Origin: Gammaproteobacteria bacterium | Lineage (GTDB): Bacteria; Pseudomonadota; Gammaproteobacteria; Steroidobacterales; GCA-2729495 | Length of the DNA: 36,206 bases | Direction of reading: 5' to 3' | Assembly: GCA_023383705.1 (NCBI GenBank) | Contig: JAHDYM010000020.1 | Location: forward strand, 1-36,206 | Shown: piece by piece, positions 13,466-22,207 of the stretch | Numbering within the stretch: position 1 is the first letter of the stretch | Layout of the letters: each line of letters opens with the position of its first letter | Notes under the pieces: generated by a model | Databases searched by the model: none | The model's input: the letters and a program-made list of their open reading frames with translations, nothing else | What the model was told of the DNA's origin: nothing | Position numbers and translations under genes: made by a program

Positions 13466-15619
13466 CTACCGCATCCAGCGGTGCCATGTTTCGACCCACT
13501 TCAATAAGGTCTGCGGCGCGTGCGCGCGCTTCCATGCGCCGGCGGCGTATTTGTTGGCTTCTGCCCAGGTGGGATAGGGATGGATGGTGCCGAGTATCCT
13601 GTTCAGGCCCAGGCCGTGCTTCATGGCCAGCACGAACTCGGCAACCAGTTCGCCCGCGTGGCTGCCGACGATGGTGACGCCGAGAATCCGGTCGCGACCG
13701 GGCGTGGTGAGCACCTTGACCCAGCCCTCGTTCGCACTCTCGGCGATGGCGCGATCCAGATCGTCGAGGCCATAGCGCGTCACCTCGAAGGCGATGCCCT
13801 TTTCGCTGGCCTCGCGCTCGTTCAGCCCAACCCGCGCGACCTCAGGGTCCACGAACGTGACCCATGGAATCACCGAGTAATCGACCTTGAAGCGCCTGAA
13901 TCGGCCAAACAGTGCGTTGACGGCTGCATACCAGGCCTGATGTGCGGCGACGTGCGTGAACTGATACGGGCCCACCACATCGCCCGCGGCGTAGATATTG
14001 GGATAAAGCGTCTCGAGGTAGTCGTTGGTCTGTATCGTCCGCCCGGCCGGAATGCCCAGGGCCTCGAGGCCATACCCTTCAAGGCGCGCCTCGCGGCCAA
14101 CGGCGACCAGCAGCTCATCGAAGGCGATGCGTTGCTCGCCCTGTGCGCTGGCCACGAGCAGAAACGTCTCGCCGCCTTCGCGCTCGACACGCAGGGCGCG
14201 ATGGCCGAGCAGGACCGTGACGCCATCTCTTTCCAGCACCGAGCGCACGAAGTCGGACACCTCCGCATCTTCACGCGCCATCAGTTGTCCAGCCATTTCG
14301 ATCTGGATGACCCCGGATCCAAGCCGTGCAAATGCCTGGGCGAGTTCGCAGCCGACCGGACCACCACCGAGCACAACCAGGCGGGCCGGAGGGCTGTCCC
14401 GTTCAGCAAGACGCGCCCACAGGGTGTCCGACGTCAGGTAATCAACAGTGTCCAGTCCCGGCAGCGGTGGCACGAAGGGCCGCGCGCCGGTCGCCAGCAC
14501 GATGGCCCGTGCGGTCAGGCGCTCGGTCGCGCCCCTGTCATCCGTGATCGCCACCGTCCACGGATCAAGCAGGCATGCGCGCCCCTGGCGCACATCGACA
14601 CCCAATTGCGTGTAACGCTCGACACTGTCGTGTGGTGCCACCTCGGCAATGACCTGGTGGACGCGGGCCATCACCTGTCTGAATGAAAATATCGGCTCTG
14701 TGCTACTCAGCCCGAAGCGCGCGGCCTGGCGCATCTGGTGGGCGACTTTCGCGCTCTTGATCAGCGCCTTGCTCGGCACGCAACCGTAGTTGAGGCAATC
14801 ACCGCCCATCTTGCCGGATTCGACCAGGGTCACCTTCGCCCTGACTGCGGCCGCGATGTAGGCGGTCACCAGCCCGGCGGCGCCGGCGCCGATCACGATC
14901 AGATTGCGGTCAAAGCGGCGCGGACGTGGCCAGCGCGCATAAAGGCGACGACGTTTGAACGCCTGCATGCCGGCCCTGGCCAGCCACGGGAATCCGGCCA
15001 GCAGCGCGAATGAGCCGAGCAGCGCCGGGGAAAAAATGTCGGACGGTGTCGACAGCTGCACCAGTTGCGTACCCGCATTCACATAGACGAGGGTCCCGGC
15101 CAGCATGCCCAGCTGGCTGACCCAGTAAAAGGTCCAGGCGCGCATCCGGGTCAGTCCCAGGAGGAGATTGATCAGGAAAAACGGAATGACCGGCACCAGT
15201 CGCAGCGTGAAGAGGTAGAACGCCCCCTCGCTGCTCACGCCCTGGTTGATGGCAGCCAGTCGTTCCGAAAACCGCGACTCGATGAAATCGCGCAGCAGGT
15301 AGCGCGCGACCAGGAAGGCCAGCACGGCACCCAGGCTGGACGCAAAGGAAACCAGCAAGGTGCCCCACCCCAGCCCGAACAGCGCGCCTCCCGCCAGGGT
15401 CATGACCGCCGCACCCGGCAGCGACAGGGCCGTCACGCCGACATAGAGCAGGAAGAAGCCTGCCATCGTCAGCACCGGGTTGGCGTCCCGCCAGGCATGG
15501 AGTTGAGCGACGCCGTCCTTCAGGGCAGCGAAAGACAACCACCGCGTGCCATCCAGGTAAAAGAACAACCCGACCAGGCAGGCCAGCAGGATCAACAGGA
15601 TTATTTTTCCGGGTTTCAT
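13466..15619 (-). CDS. TVP38/TMEM64 membrane domain fused to FAD-dependent disulfide oxidoreductase
   Basis: The start is the ATG at 15619 (MKPGKIILLILLACLVGLFF) with GGAG five nt upstream, giving 717 residues; the frame is open further, but that part is not protein-like. Residues 1-225 form a DedA/TVP38-type membrane domain with several hydrophobic helices and the RLVPVIPFFLINLLLGL segment. Residues 238-717 form a class I pyridine nucleotide-disulfide oxidoreductase: GAGAAG FAD motif (244-249), redox pair CLNYGC (275-280), a second nucleotide motif GGGPVGCELAQAF, and the dimerisation helix with HPYPTWAEANK. The C-terminal Cys pair of mercuric reductase is absent, so this is not MerA. Substrate unknown; a membrane-anchored redox role is inferred. 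Confidence 0.92.
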   Translation of the reverse strand: MKPGKIILLILLACLVGLFFYLDGTRWLSFAALKDGVAQLHAWRDANPVLTMAGFFLLYVGVTALSLPGAAVMTLAGGALFGLGWGTLLVSFASSLGAVLAFLVARYLLRDFIESRFSERLAAINQGVSSEGAFYLFTLRLVPVIPFFLINLLLGLTRMRAWTFYWVSQLGMLAGTLVYVNAGTQLVQLSTPSDIFSPALLGSFALLAGFPWLARAGMQAFKRRRLYARWPRPRRFDRNLIVIGAGAAGLVTAYIAAAVRAKVTLVESGKMGGDCLNYGCVPSKALIKSAKVAHQMRQAARFGLSSTEPIFSFRQVMARVHQVIAEVAPHDSVERYTQLGVDVRQGRACLLDPWTVAITDDRGATERLTARAIVLATGARPFVPPLPGLDTVDYLTSDTLWARLAERDSPPARLVVLGGGPVGCELAQAFARLGSGVIQIEMAGQLMAREDAEVSDFVRSVLERDGVTVLLGHRALRVEREGGETFLLVASAQGEQRIAFDELLVAVGREARLEGYGLEALGIPAGRTIQTNDYLETLYPNIYAAGDVVGPYQFTHVAAHQAWYAAVNALFGRFRRFKVDYSVIPWVTFVDPEVARVGLNEREASEKGIAFEVTRYGLDDLDRAIAESANEGWVKVLTTPGRDRILGVTIVGSHAGELVAEFVLAMKHGLGLNRILGTIHPYPTWAEANKYAAGAWKRAHAPQTLLKWVETWHRWMR

Positions 15620-15762
15620 GGCGGCTCCGCTGCGACGATACACCACACCTGCGCCTGCCCGTGCGCACAGCGGAGCGGTGCCTTGATGGATTCCGGACCG
15701 CGATGGTACTTTGGGACCAGTGCCAACCTCAGCGTTGATGGCAAGACCAGGAGAATACCGAT

Positions 15763-16641
15763 ATGCAATCGATAACCCGGCGGGCCGCACTCGGCGGTGT
15801 GGCAAGCCTCGGCGCACTCAGCCTGGCGCCTTCAGCGACGCAGGCCGCAGAGGCACTCGTCTCCAGGAACTTCAGCCTCACCGATCCGCTCACTGCCCTG
15901 CGCTGCCACGTCAAGATGGTCGGCAGCCTGGGCACGGAAACCGTGTACAGCTTCTTTCGGCTCAATCTCTATGGCGACCTGGGCACGGGCAATTTCATCC
16001 CGCTGTTCACGATGAACAACGTGCTGGTCGACTACTGGGAAGCCAAGGGCAATGACCGGCACGAAATGCGCAAGTACGAGGTCGGCTTCTACACGAAGTT
16101 CGACAGCCACGAACCGCTCGAGCACTTCGACAATCCGGTCACCGGCGAGCGTCGCAATATCCACCACTTCCGGCTCGGCCCTGTCCCGCGCATCTACGCA
16201 CCGGAGGGCATTACCGCCATGGGCTTTACGCCGAAGGCGCTGCCACTGGAACTGATCGGCGACCGGGTCTTCCTGGCAACGCAGTCCATCGAAAAAATGC
16301 CCGACATGGTCAACCCCGGGCAAACCACCTATGTGAATTCCTTCACGACCATGTCGGCCCTGCTCGTGGACCTTGCGAATCCGCAGATCAACTCGGCGCC
16401 CATCCACGCCCAGCTGCAGAACAAGAGCCGCTGGCAACCGTGGATCGGCATGGGCGATCGACCGGGCGGTACCGTTGCCCGCGGCTTCGGCACGAAGATT
16501 TCCGGCCTTGATGCCCTGCCCGCGGACGTGATGGCCGGTGTACGCCGCTTTGTCCCGGAGATACTCGACACGAAGAACTGGAAGGAATTCGTGTTCGAGG
16601 ATACCGAGTATCTGCGCGAGCGCGCTGCCACGAAGCCGTGA
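15763..16641 (+). CDS. DUF1838 family protein with Tat signal
   Basis: The 292-residue product begins MQSITRRAALGGVASLGALS and reaches ALA-type cleavage near SATQAAEA, a twin-arginine signal. The mature protein is a DUF1838 member, recognisable by the opening FSLTDPLTALRCHVKMVGSL, VYSFFRLNLYGDL and the later RNIHHFRLGPVPRIYAPEG. AGGAG lies eight nt before the ATG. Function is unknown to me; the fold is probably an all-beta lipocalin-like or similar barrel (inference). It is transcribed away from the oxidoreductase fusion, in the same direction as the LLM oxidoreductase that follows at 16784. Confidence 0.82.
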   Translation: MQSITRRAALGGVASLGALSLAPSATQAAEALVSRNFSLTDPLTALRCHVKMVGSLGTETVYSFFRLNLYGDLGTGNFIPLFTMNNVLVDYWEAKGNDRHEMRKYEVGFYTKFDSHEPLEHFDNPVTGERRNIHHFRLGPVPRIYAPEGITAMGFTPKALPLELIGDRVFLATQSIEKMPDMVNPGQTTYVNSFTTMSALLVDLANPQINSAPIHAQLQNKSRWQPWIGMGDRPGGTVARGFGTKISGLDALPADVMAGVRRFVPEILDTKNWKEFVFEDTEYLRERAATKP

Positions 16642-16783
16642 TGGCCGGCTGCGGGAAATAAATCCGGCACCTTTCCGGGCCGTTCACTGGGTGGTCGAGC
16701 GCGTGATCCGGGGCGGCGATTTCAGCCGTCGATCATGATCCTGGTCAATTTGCGCCGCTCACGCCGGCGCAACACTCCCGCCC

Positions 16784-17797
16784 ATGGAATTCGATCTGAT
16801 TCTCGAGGCTGACGTCACCGGCGCCCAGGTCCGCGAACTGGCGGTACTGGCGGAGCGCTATGGTTTTCGCGGTCTATGGACGCAGAACTACTCCAGTTCG
16901 CGCGATGCCTTCATCTGCCTCGTGCCGGCCGCGATGACAACCAGTCGCATCCTGCTCGGACCGGTGGTGGTCAGCCCCTACGAGATGCACCCCATCAAGA
17001 TCGCCAACAGCCTGATGACGCTGAACGAGGTGAGCGACGGGCGCGCCATGATCGTGATCGGTGCCGGCGGCGAGTGGCCGGGAATCCTGGGCATCGGGCA
17101 CGGCAAGCGCATCACGGGCTGCCGGGAGGCCATCGAGATCGTGCGCGGCGCCATCACCGGCGGCGTACTCAACTACGACGGCGAGGTATACAAGGCGCGC
17201 AACTACCGCTCGTTTTGGGCGAAGGGGCAACGCCCGCCGCTGGTGTATGCCGGCTCAACGGGCGAGAAGATGCTGGCCATGGCCACACGCGTGGCTGACG
17301 GCACCATGCTGAGCGACATCGCCTTGCCGATGCTGGCGAAGCCGATGCGGCTGATCCGGGAAGGACTTGCCGCCGCCGGCCGGACGCCCGACAGCTTTCG
17401 CATCAGCAATTTCGTCGCCTGGCACGTCAAGGAAGACCGCGAGGCCTCGTTCCGGGAGTCACGCCGCGAATTGCTGATCCGTGGCTGGCTGGAGCGCGAG
17501 TGGCTGGAGGCATTCCTGTCGGCCGAGGAAACCGAGTTCGTGCTTGCCAACCGCAGCGCCTTCCGCAAGGCCTATCACGCCCGCGACGGCGTGGTGAACG
17601 GCATTCCTGCCGATGTCGTACAGCGACTGGTCGACGGCCTGAGTTGCGCCGGGGATCTTTCCGACCTGGACAGGCACGTCGAACGCTTGCGCGAGTTTCG
17701 TGCCGGCGGACTCAGCGAGATCGCGCTGCGACTGCACGACAATCCGGCCGATTCGATCCGCATGCTTGGCGAGAAGGTCCTGCCACGACTGCGCTAG
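16784..17797 (+). CDS. LLM-class flavin-dependent oxidoreductase
   Basis: A 337-residue protein with the luciferase-like monooxygenase layout: an N-terminal strand MEFDLILEADVTG, then RYGFRGLWTQNYSSSRDAFI, RILLGPVVVSPYEMHPIKIA, VSDGRAMIVIGAGGEWPGI, and LVYAGSTGEKMLAMATRVAD followed by GTMLS. This is the TIM-barrel fold that binds FMN or F420. The substrate cannot be told from the sequence. No strong ribosome binding site precedes the ATG. It sits 142 bp after the DUF1838 gene in the same direction. Confidence 0.85.
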   Translation: MEFDLILEADVTGAQVRELAVLAERYGFRGLWTQNYSSSRDAFICLVPAAMTTSRILLGPVVVSPYEMHPIKIANSLMTLNEVSDGRAMIVIGAGGEWPGILGIGHGKRITGCREAIEIVRGAITGGVLNYDGEVYKARNYRSFWAKGQRPPLVYAGSTGEKMLAMATRVADGTMLSDIALPMLAKPMRLIREGLAAAGRTPDSFRISNFVAWHVKEDREASFRESRRELLIRGWLEREWLEAFLSAEETEFVLANRSAFRKAYHARDGVVNGIPADVVQRLVDGLSCAGDLSDLDRHVERLREFRAGGLSEIALRLHDNPADSIRMLGEKVLPRLR

Positions 17798-17854
17798 AAA
17801 CTGCCCGGCACACCAGATGCCGCCAGCACCGCCAACCCGGCCCATTACCACAAC

Positions 17855-18895
17855 TCAGCAGCAGGCACCGGTTGCGGCGACTGGCTGGCCCGCATCAAAG
17901 GGCATCGAACTGCCGCAGCCGGCAAACAGCCCGAAGTGCCGGCTGAAGTCACCGATGAAGCCGAAGTGCGCTGCAAACCGCGTCTCGCGCAACATGCGGA
18001 AGGTGTTGCCACACACCGGGAACACGCGACCGGTCTCCATCGCGTGATGCTTGTCGAGCACGAAGCGCCGGGGCTGATCCGGCACCGTGCCGCGATAGAC
18101 CACGGCCTGGCCGTGATCCTCGCAGGCGTCCTCGAGCCCCGCAATGTTGAACAGACGATAGCTTGCCGAATAAAAACGGACATCGCCGACCCGTGCGGCG
18201 AGTTCTGCATCGGTGACAGCAAGCGGCTGGTCGCCGAGCAGGCGCGGATCGGCAAAACCGGCCTGCCGCGACAGACGCAGGAAATCGTTCCAGTACAGTG
18301 CGCCGCCCAGGCACTCGCCGTAGAGCACCGGATCGTTGCGCACTGCTTCAGGCACACGCCGGTCGGCGTAGACATCGGAGAAGTAGAATTCGCCGCCTGG
18401 CTTGAGCAGGCGCTGCACACCGGCGAGCACGGCGGGCTTGTCCGGCGAGAGATTGACCACGCAGTTCGACACGATCACGTCGAAACTCGCGGGGGCGAGA
18501 TCCAGTTCATCCAGTCGCTCGATGTAGCCGTTCAGGAAACGCACGTTGTCATAGCCGAACTGTTCGGCATGCCACTGGCGATGGCCATCGGCGATGGCCA
18601 GCTGCTCGGCGGTCATGTCCACGCCCGTCACGCTGCCGCGTGGCCCGGCCAGCTGTGCCAGCGCATAGGCGTCACGACCTGAACCGCAGCCCAGGTCGAG
18701 TATCCGGCAGCCTTCGAGCAGCGGCGGACACACCAGGCCACAGCCGTAATAGCGCTTCAGCACCTCCGGGTGAATGCGCGCCAGCAAGGGCTTCAGCCAG
18801 CCCGGCACCTGGCTCGAGTCACAGCAGGCGGTGGTCTTGAGATCGGCAGTGCCCTGCAGCTGCTTGCCGTAGTAATCCTTGACGATGTCGTACAT
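17855..18895 (-). CDS. arsM: ArsM-type arsenite S-adenosylmethionine methyltransferase
   Basis: The start at ATG 18895 (MYDIVKDYYGKQLQGTADLK) gives 346 residues; a longer frame of 699 residues exists only because it joins shadow sequence upstream. The SAM site is ILDLGCGSGRDAYALAQL (about residues 65-82). The cysteines needed for arsenite binding are present: C24/C25 (TTACCDSS), C145 (SNCVVNLSP) and C195 (YGECLGGALYW). GCGLVC at 51-56 adds another pair. The C-terminal domain ends in ACC. ArsM methylates arsenite to volatile or exportable species. No ArsR or arsenite exporter is adjacent, but the EamA transporter directly upstream is co-oriented and may be functionally linked (inference). Confidence 0.88.
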   Translation of the reverse strand: MYDIVKDYYGKQLQGTADLKTTACCDSSQVPGWLKPLLARIHPEVLKRYYGCGLVCPPLLEGCRILDLGCGSGRDAYALAQLAGPRGSVTGVDMTAEQLAIADGHRQWHAEQFGYDNVRFLNGYIERLDELDLAPASFDVIVSNCVVNLSPDKPAVLAGVQRLLKPGGEFYFSDVYADRRVPEAVRNDPVLYGECLGGALYWNDFLRLSRQAGFADPRLLGDQPLAVTDAELAARVGDVRFYSASYRLFNIAGLEDACEDHGQAVVYRGTVPDQPRRFVLDKHHAMETGRVFPVCGNTFRMLRETRFAAHFGFIGDFSRHFGLFAGCGSSMPFDAGQPVAATGACC

Positions 18896-18921
18896 ATACA
18901 CCCCCGTGCCGGACGCGGCGC

Positions 18922-19794
18922 CTAGCGCAACCGCCGGCTGGTAAATCCACCCACCAGTGCCGTACCGAGCAGGATCACGCTGCAACCGGCCAGCATGGTG
19001 AGTGTAACGGTCTCGCCAAGCAGGAGCGCGCCCCACAGCATGCCGAACACCGGGATCAGGAAGGCCACTACCATGGCGCGCGTGGCCCCGGCACGCACCA
19101 CCCGCCGGAAGTAGTAGATGTTCGGAATGCTGGTGCAAAAAACCGCGAGCATGGCGACGGCTGCCCAGGCCTGCAGCGAAGGCATGTGCTCCGGCCATTG
19201 CCAGACCGCGAGTGGCGCCAGCCACAGGGCGGCAAAGACCAGGCTGCCCCCGGTGGTCACCCATGCATGCACATTGCCCAGCCGGGTCTTGACGAAGTTC
19301 GCCGACACACCATAGAGAAAGCTGGCGAGGAACGCACCGGCGATGGCCAGCACGGTGCCACTCTGCGCAGTCGGCACGCCGCCAACCAGCAACACGACGC
19401 CCGAGAATCCGGTAGCCAGACCGATGATGCCGAGCAGACCCGGCCGTTCCCTGAGCCACAGCCAGGCGATAAAGGCGCTGAACAGCGGCGCTGTCGCATT
19501 GATGATCGAGGCGAAACCAGCCGTCACATACAGGGTCACATAGGCAAACAGGCTGAACGGGATCGCGGCATTGATCCCGCCGAGCACCGCCAGCGGGAGG
19601 AGATTGCGCCGGAACTGCCCACGCAACTGCGGATCCATAAGCATGCCCGGCAGCAGCACGCCGGCAGCCATCGTCACACGCATGCCGATCAGGGCGATGG
19701 CGCCGAACTCGCCAACGGTGAGGCGCAGAAAAAGGAAGGAACCGCCCCAGGCGGCTGCCATGAGAATGACTTGCAGGAACTCGTTCGGTGACAT
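18922..19794 (-). CDS. EamA/DMT-family membrane exporter
   Basis: The ATG at 19794 (MSPNEFLQVILMAAAWGGSF) gives 290 residues and ten predicted membrane helices in two EamA repeats: residues about 1-140 (LMAAAWGGSFLFLRLTVGEF, ASIINATAPLFSAFIAWLWL) and about 145-290 (LASFLYGVSANFVKTRLGN, MVVAFLIPVFGMLWGALLLGE). The LRERPGL and LGETVT loops are family hallmarks. In-frame ATGs upstream, up to about 19854, would add residues without domain content. DMT proteins export amino acids, purines or other small metabolites; the substrate is unknown. It lies just upstream of and in the same direction as arsM, so the two are probably co-transcribed. Confidence 0.85.
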   Translation of the reverse strand: MSPNEFLQVILMAAAWGGSFLFLRLTVGEFGAIALIGMRVTMAAGVLLPGMLMDPQLRGQFRRNLLPLAVLGGINAAIPFSLFAYVTLYVTAGFASIINATAPLFSAFIAWLWLRERPGLLGIIGLATGFSGVVLLVGGVPTAQSGTVLAIAGAFLASFLYGVSANFVKTRLGNVHAWVTTGGSLVFAALWLAPLAVWQWPEHMPSLQAWAAVAMLAVFCTSIPNIYYFRRVVRAGATRAMVVAFLIPVFGMLWGALLLGETVTLTMLAGCSVILLGTALVGGFTSRRLR

Positions 19795-19941
19795 GCGGCG
19801 CAAGGCCAGTGGAGAGGCCCGCCGATAGTAGCCGCTCATCGCCATGCGGGCCATGATAAGCGGGGGGATACATGGCATACTGACCCATATCGTCGCCAAC
19901 AGCGAGTGGCGGCTCTTGCACAAGACCCTGGAAGATCGACC

Positions 19942-20907
19942 GTGACCGGCACACCGCAAAGTACCCCTGCCCGCCTCAGCAAGGCCGAACGCGCCTGGCT
20001 GCTCAAGTCCGCTACCTATGCCTCCGTCCTGGTCGCCTGCAGCCTGGTAGTCAGCAAGATCTGGGCATGGCAGGCCACGGACTCCGTGTCCATCCTCAGC
20101 TCGCTGGCGGACTCCGTCCTCGACGTGCTGGCCTCGCTGCTGACTTTCTGGGCCATCCGCTATTCGCTCGAACCGGCAGACCGCGAACACCGCTTCGGAC
20201 ATGGCAAGTCGGAAGGACTCGCCGCCCTCCTGCAGGCACTGGTGATCTGCGGCTCGGGGGTATTCATCTGCTATGAAGCCGTGCAACGCCTGATCGCCCC
20301 GGTGCCGATCAGCGAGCCCGGCGCCGGACTGGCGGTGCTGGCTTTCTCGACTGTGGCAACGGTCGCGCTGGTTCTTTACCAGAGCTACGTGAAGCGGAAG
20401 ACCGGCTCACTGGCGATCTCTGCTGATGCGATGCACTACAAGACCGACGTGCTGGTGAATGTCGTGGTGGCCGGTGCAGTCGCCGGCGCCGCCATGACCG
20501 GACTGCCGTGGCTGGACCCGCTGGTCGGCGGTGCAGTTGCCCTTTACCTGGTGTCAGGGGCATGGAGCATCGCGATGCACTCACTCGATGTACTGCTCGA
20601 CCGCGAGATTCCGGAAGCCGACCGGCGCCGGATCCGCGATATCGCCAAGGCGCATCCGGAGGTGCTGGGTTTCCACGACCTGCGCACACGTTTCAGTGGC
20701 TCGGGTTACATCGTGCAGTTTCACCTGGAACTCGACGCGGGAACTTCGCTCCACGACACACACCTGATCCTCGACCAGGTGGAAGCCGAGATCTGGAAGG
20801 TGTATCCCGATTGCGAAATCATCATCCATCCCGATCCGCTGGGTTTTGCCGAGCGACGCGACAGCTTTGAAAAGCCCCCGGCAATCCTCGCCAGTGCCGG
20901 TGGATAG
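19942..20907 (+). CDS. Cation diffusion facilitator (FieF-like)
   Basis: The GTG at 19942 (GGAAG seven nt upstream) gives 321 residues; a GTG at 19906 is the alternative. The metal residues of FieF are conserved at a constant offset of 12: D57, D61, H165 and D169 (site A) in LADSVLD and DAMHYKTD, and D80, H83, H87 (site B) in ADREHRFGHGK. Six membrane helices precede a cytoplasmic C-terminal domain (HPEVLGFHDLRTRFSGSGYI) with C-terminal CEIIIHPDP. It exports Zn2+, Fe2+ or another divalent ion out of the cytoplasm in exchange for protons. The exact ion cannot be told. The next gene begins 10 bp downstream. Confidence 0.9.
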   Translation: MTGTPQSTPARLSKAERAWLLKSATYASVLVACSLVVSKIWAWQATDSVSILSSLADSVLDVLASLLTFWAIRYSLEPADREHRFGHGKSEGLAALLQALVICGSGVFICYEAVQRLIAPVPISEPGAGLAVLAFSTVATVALVLYQSYVKRKTGSLAISADAMHYKTDVLVNVVVAGAVAGAAMTGLPWLDPLVGGAVALYLVSGAWSIAMHSLDVLLDREIPEADRRRIRDIAKAHPEVLGFHDLRTRFSGSGYIVQFHLELDAGTSLHDTHLILDQVEAEIWKVYPDCEIIIHPDPLGFAERRDSFEKPPAILASAGG

Positions 20908-20916
20908 CTGAGCACC

Positions 20917-21531
20917 ATGACTGCAGGTCGTCCCGTCACGGCCGCCCTCCTCCTTCTGCTGGGCGCAGCCTGCAGCCAGTCACTCGTCATCCCGGACCGC
21001 GTACCGGAACCGCTCATCGAGTCCCTGCCGCTTCGCGCCGGGCTCTACTACACGCCCGCTTTTTCAACCTACCGCCATAGCCCGGATCCGGAGGATAAAC
21101 CTGCCTGGGATATCGGGCTCGGGGCCGCGAACGTCGGACTCTTTGACCGGCTCGGCAAGCGCCTTTTTCGCGAGACAGCAAGAGTCGGTGCGCTGCCACA
21201 GCCGGGGAATCCGGCACCCCTCGATGTCATCCTCGAACCGGCCATCGATGCTTTCGAGATTTCCCTGCCGGAACAGTCGACCGCGGATCAGTATGCCGTC
21301 TGGATACGCTACACTGTCCGCGTTTACGGGCCGGAAGGCCAACTGGTCACGGCCTGGAAGCTGAGCGGCTACGGAGAAGCGGAAAAGAACGCTTTGCAAC
21401 CGGCACGCTCCATGGAAGAGGCAACCATTCTCGCCATGCGCGATGCGGCGGCAACCATCAGCATCGAGTTTGCCAGGCAACCCGGAATCGACCAACTGCT
21501 GCGGGAGAAATCCAGTGCCAGCACCGATTGA
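20917..21531 (+). CDS. Putative lipoprotein
   Basis: The 204-residue product opens MTAGRPVTAALLLLLGAACS, with a hydrophobic segment ending in GAAC (C19), a near-consensus lipobox. The remainder has a periplasmic mixed alpha/beta look (LRAGLYYTPAFSTYRHSPDP, VILEPAIDAFEISLPEQSTA, VWIRYTVRVYGPEGQLVTAW). I do not recognise a family. The strand-rich middle and the SGYGEAEK segment resemble small outer membrane lipoproteins. It begins 10 bp after the cation transporter gene and its end is overlapped by the next gene by 17 bp, so the three are probably one operon. Confidence 0.75.
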   Translation: MTAGRPVTAALLLLLGAACSQSLVIPDRVPEPLIESLPLRAGLYYTPAFSTYRHSPDPEDKPAWDIGLGAANVGLFDRLGKRLFRETARVGALPQPGNPAPLDVILEPAIDAFEISLPEQSTADQYAVWIRYTVRVYGPEGQLVTAWKLSGYGEAEKNALQPARSMEEATILAMRDAAATISIEFARQPGIDQLLREKSSASTD

Positions 21532-22207
21532 AGCGATTGAGCAGGCAGCCAGCCGTTTCGTGCTGGCGATTCTCGTCAGCGGCATTTGCGCCGGCTGCGT
21601 CACCAGCCGCGTCGAGGGCGTCAAGAATTCCGCCACCGGCATCGAGGACCATGAATCCGTCGTGGTCGTTGCCGCCAGTTACCACAAGGGCAACCGTACC
21701 GGCACCGACTTCCTCCAGTGCATGGACGATGAACTGGATGGCGGCGCAAAGGCAGTGAATGTTTACCCGCGCGAGAAATTCCTCGACGAATTATTTCCCT
21801 GGTTCGAGCCACGCACCATGCCGCAGGAAATCAAGGACCTGCCCGGACTGCTCGCGCAACCGGGCGTTCGCGAGCAGATCAGTGCCAGCGGCGTGCGCTA
21901 CCTCGTCTGGGTCGACGGCAGCACGAAGAAAACCTCCGATGGTGGCGGCATGAGCTGCGCCGCGGGCCCCGCCGGCGGCGGATGCTTTGGCCTGGTCTGG
22001 TGGGAGGACGACGGCACATATACGGCCAGGGTCTGGGACCTGAAGGCATCCTCTGCCCCCGGCAAGGTCAGCACCGATGTCCATGGCAGCTCGATGGTGC
22101 CGGCATTGATCCTGCCGCTGCCGTTCATTGCCCGCACCGAGACCGCTGCCTGCAAGGAACTGGCGGGTGAACTGCGCGAGTTCATCGTCCAGGAGGACAT
22201 GTCCTGA
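21515..22207 (+). CDS. Putative secreted or lipidated protein
   Basis: Starting at GTG 21515 with GGGAG seven nt upstream, inside the end of the preceding gene, the frame gives 230 residues. The N-terminus (FVLAILVSGICAGC) is hydrophobic and ends in AGC, an atypical lipobox. The mature part has VVVVAASYHKGNRTGTDFLQ, LQCMDDELDGGAKAVNVYPR, VRYLVWVDGST and a GGGMSCAAGPAGGGCFGLVW loop with paired cysteines. No family recognised. It may be a metal-associated or stress-related envelope protein; the frame fits the operon, and its stop is overlapped by the next gene. The longer frame from 21443 is rejected because it lacks a ribosome site. Confidence 0.72.
   Translation: MPAPIEAIEQAASRFVLAILVSGICAGCVTSRVEGVKNSATGIEDHESVVVVAASYHKGNRTGTDFLQCMDDELDGGAKAVNVYPREKFLDELFPWFEPRTMPQEIKDLPGLLAQPGVREQISASGVRYLVWVDGSTKKTSDGGGMSCAAGPAGGGCFGLVWWEDDGTYTARVWDLKASSAPGKVSTDVHGSSMVPALILPLPFIARTETAACKELAGELREFIVQEDMS
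22191..22196 (+). promoter_or_regulatory. Shine-Dalgarno AGGAGG for a CTG start
   Basis: A perfect AGGAGG lies seven nt before CTG 22204. The nearest other in-frame candidate start, TTG 22285, has no ribosome site and would remove the signal peptide. The CTG overlaps the stop of the preceding gene as CTGA, like the common ATGA junctions. Confidence 0.65.

Noticed and set aside
13466-15619. Mercuric reductase annotation
   Set aside because: The CxxxxC active site is shared by the whole family, but the MerA C-terminal cysteine pair and N-terminal metal domain are missing.
18896-19954. Upstream half of a 699-codon minus-strand frame that includes arsM
   Set aside because: The part before the ArsM start is out of frame with the EamA gene and not protein-like; the methyltransferase starts at 18895.
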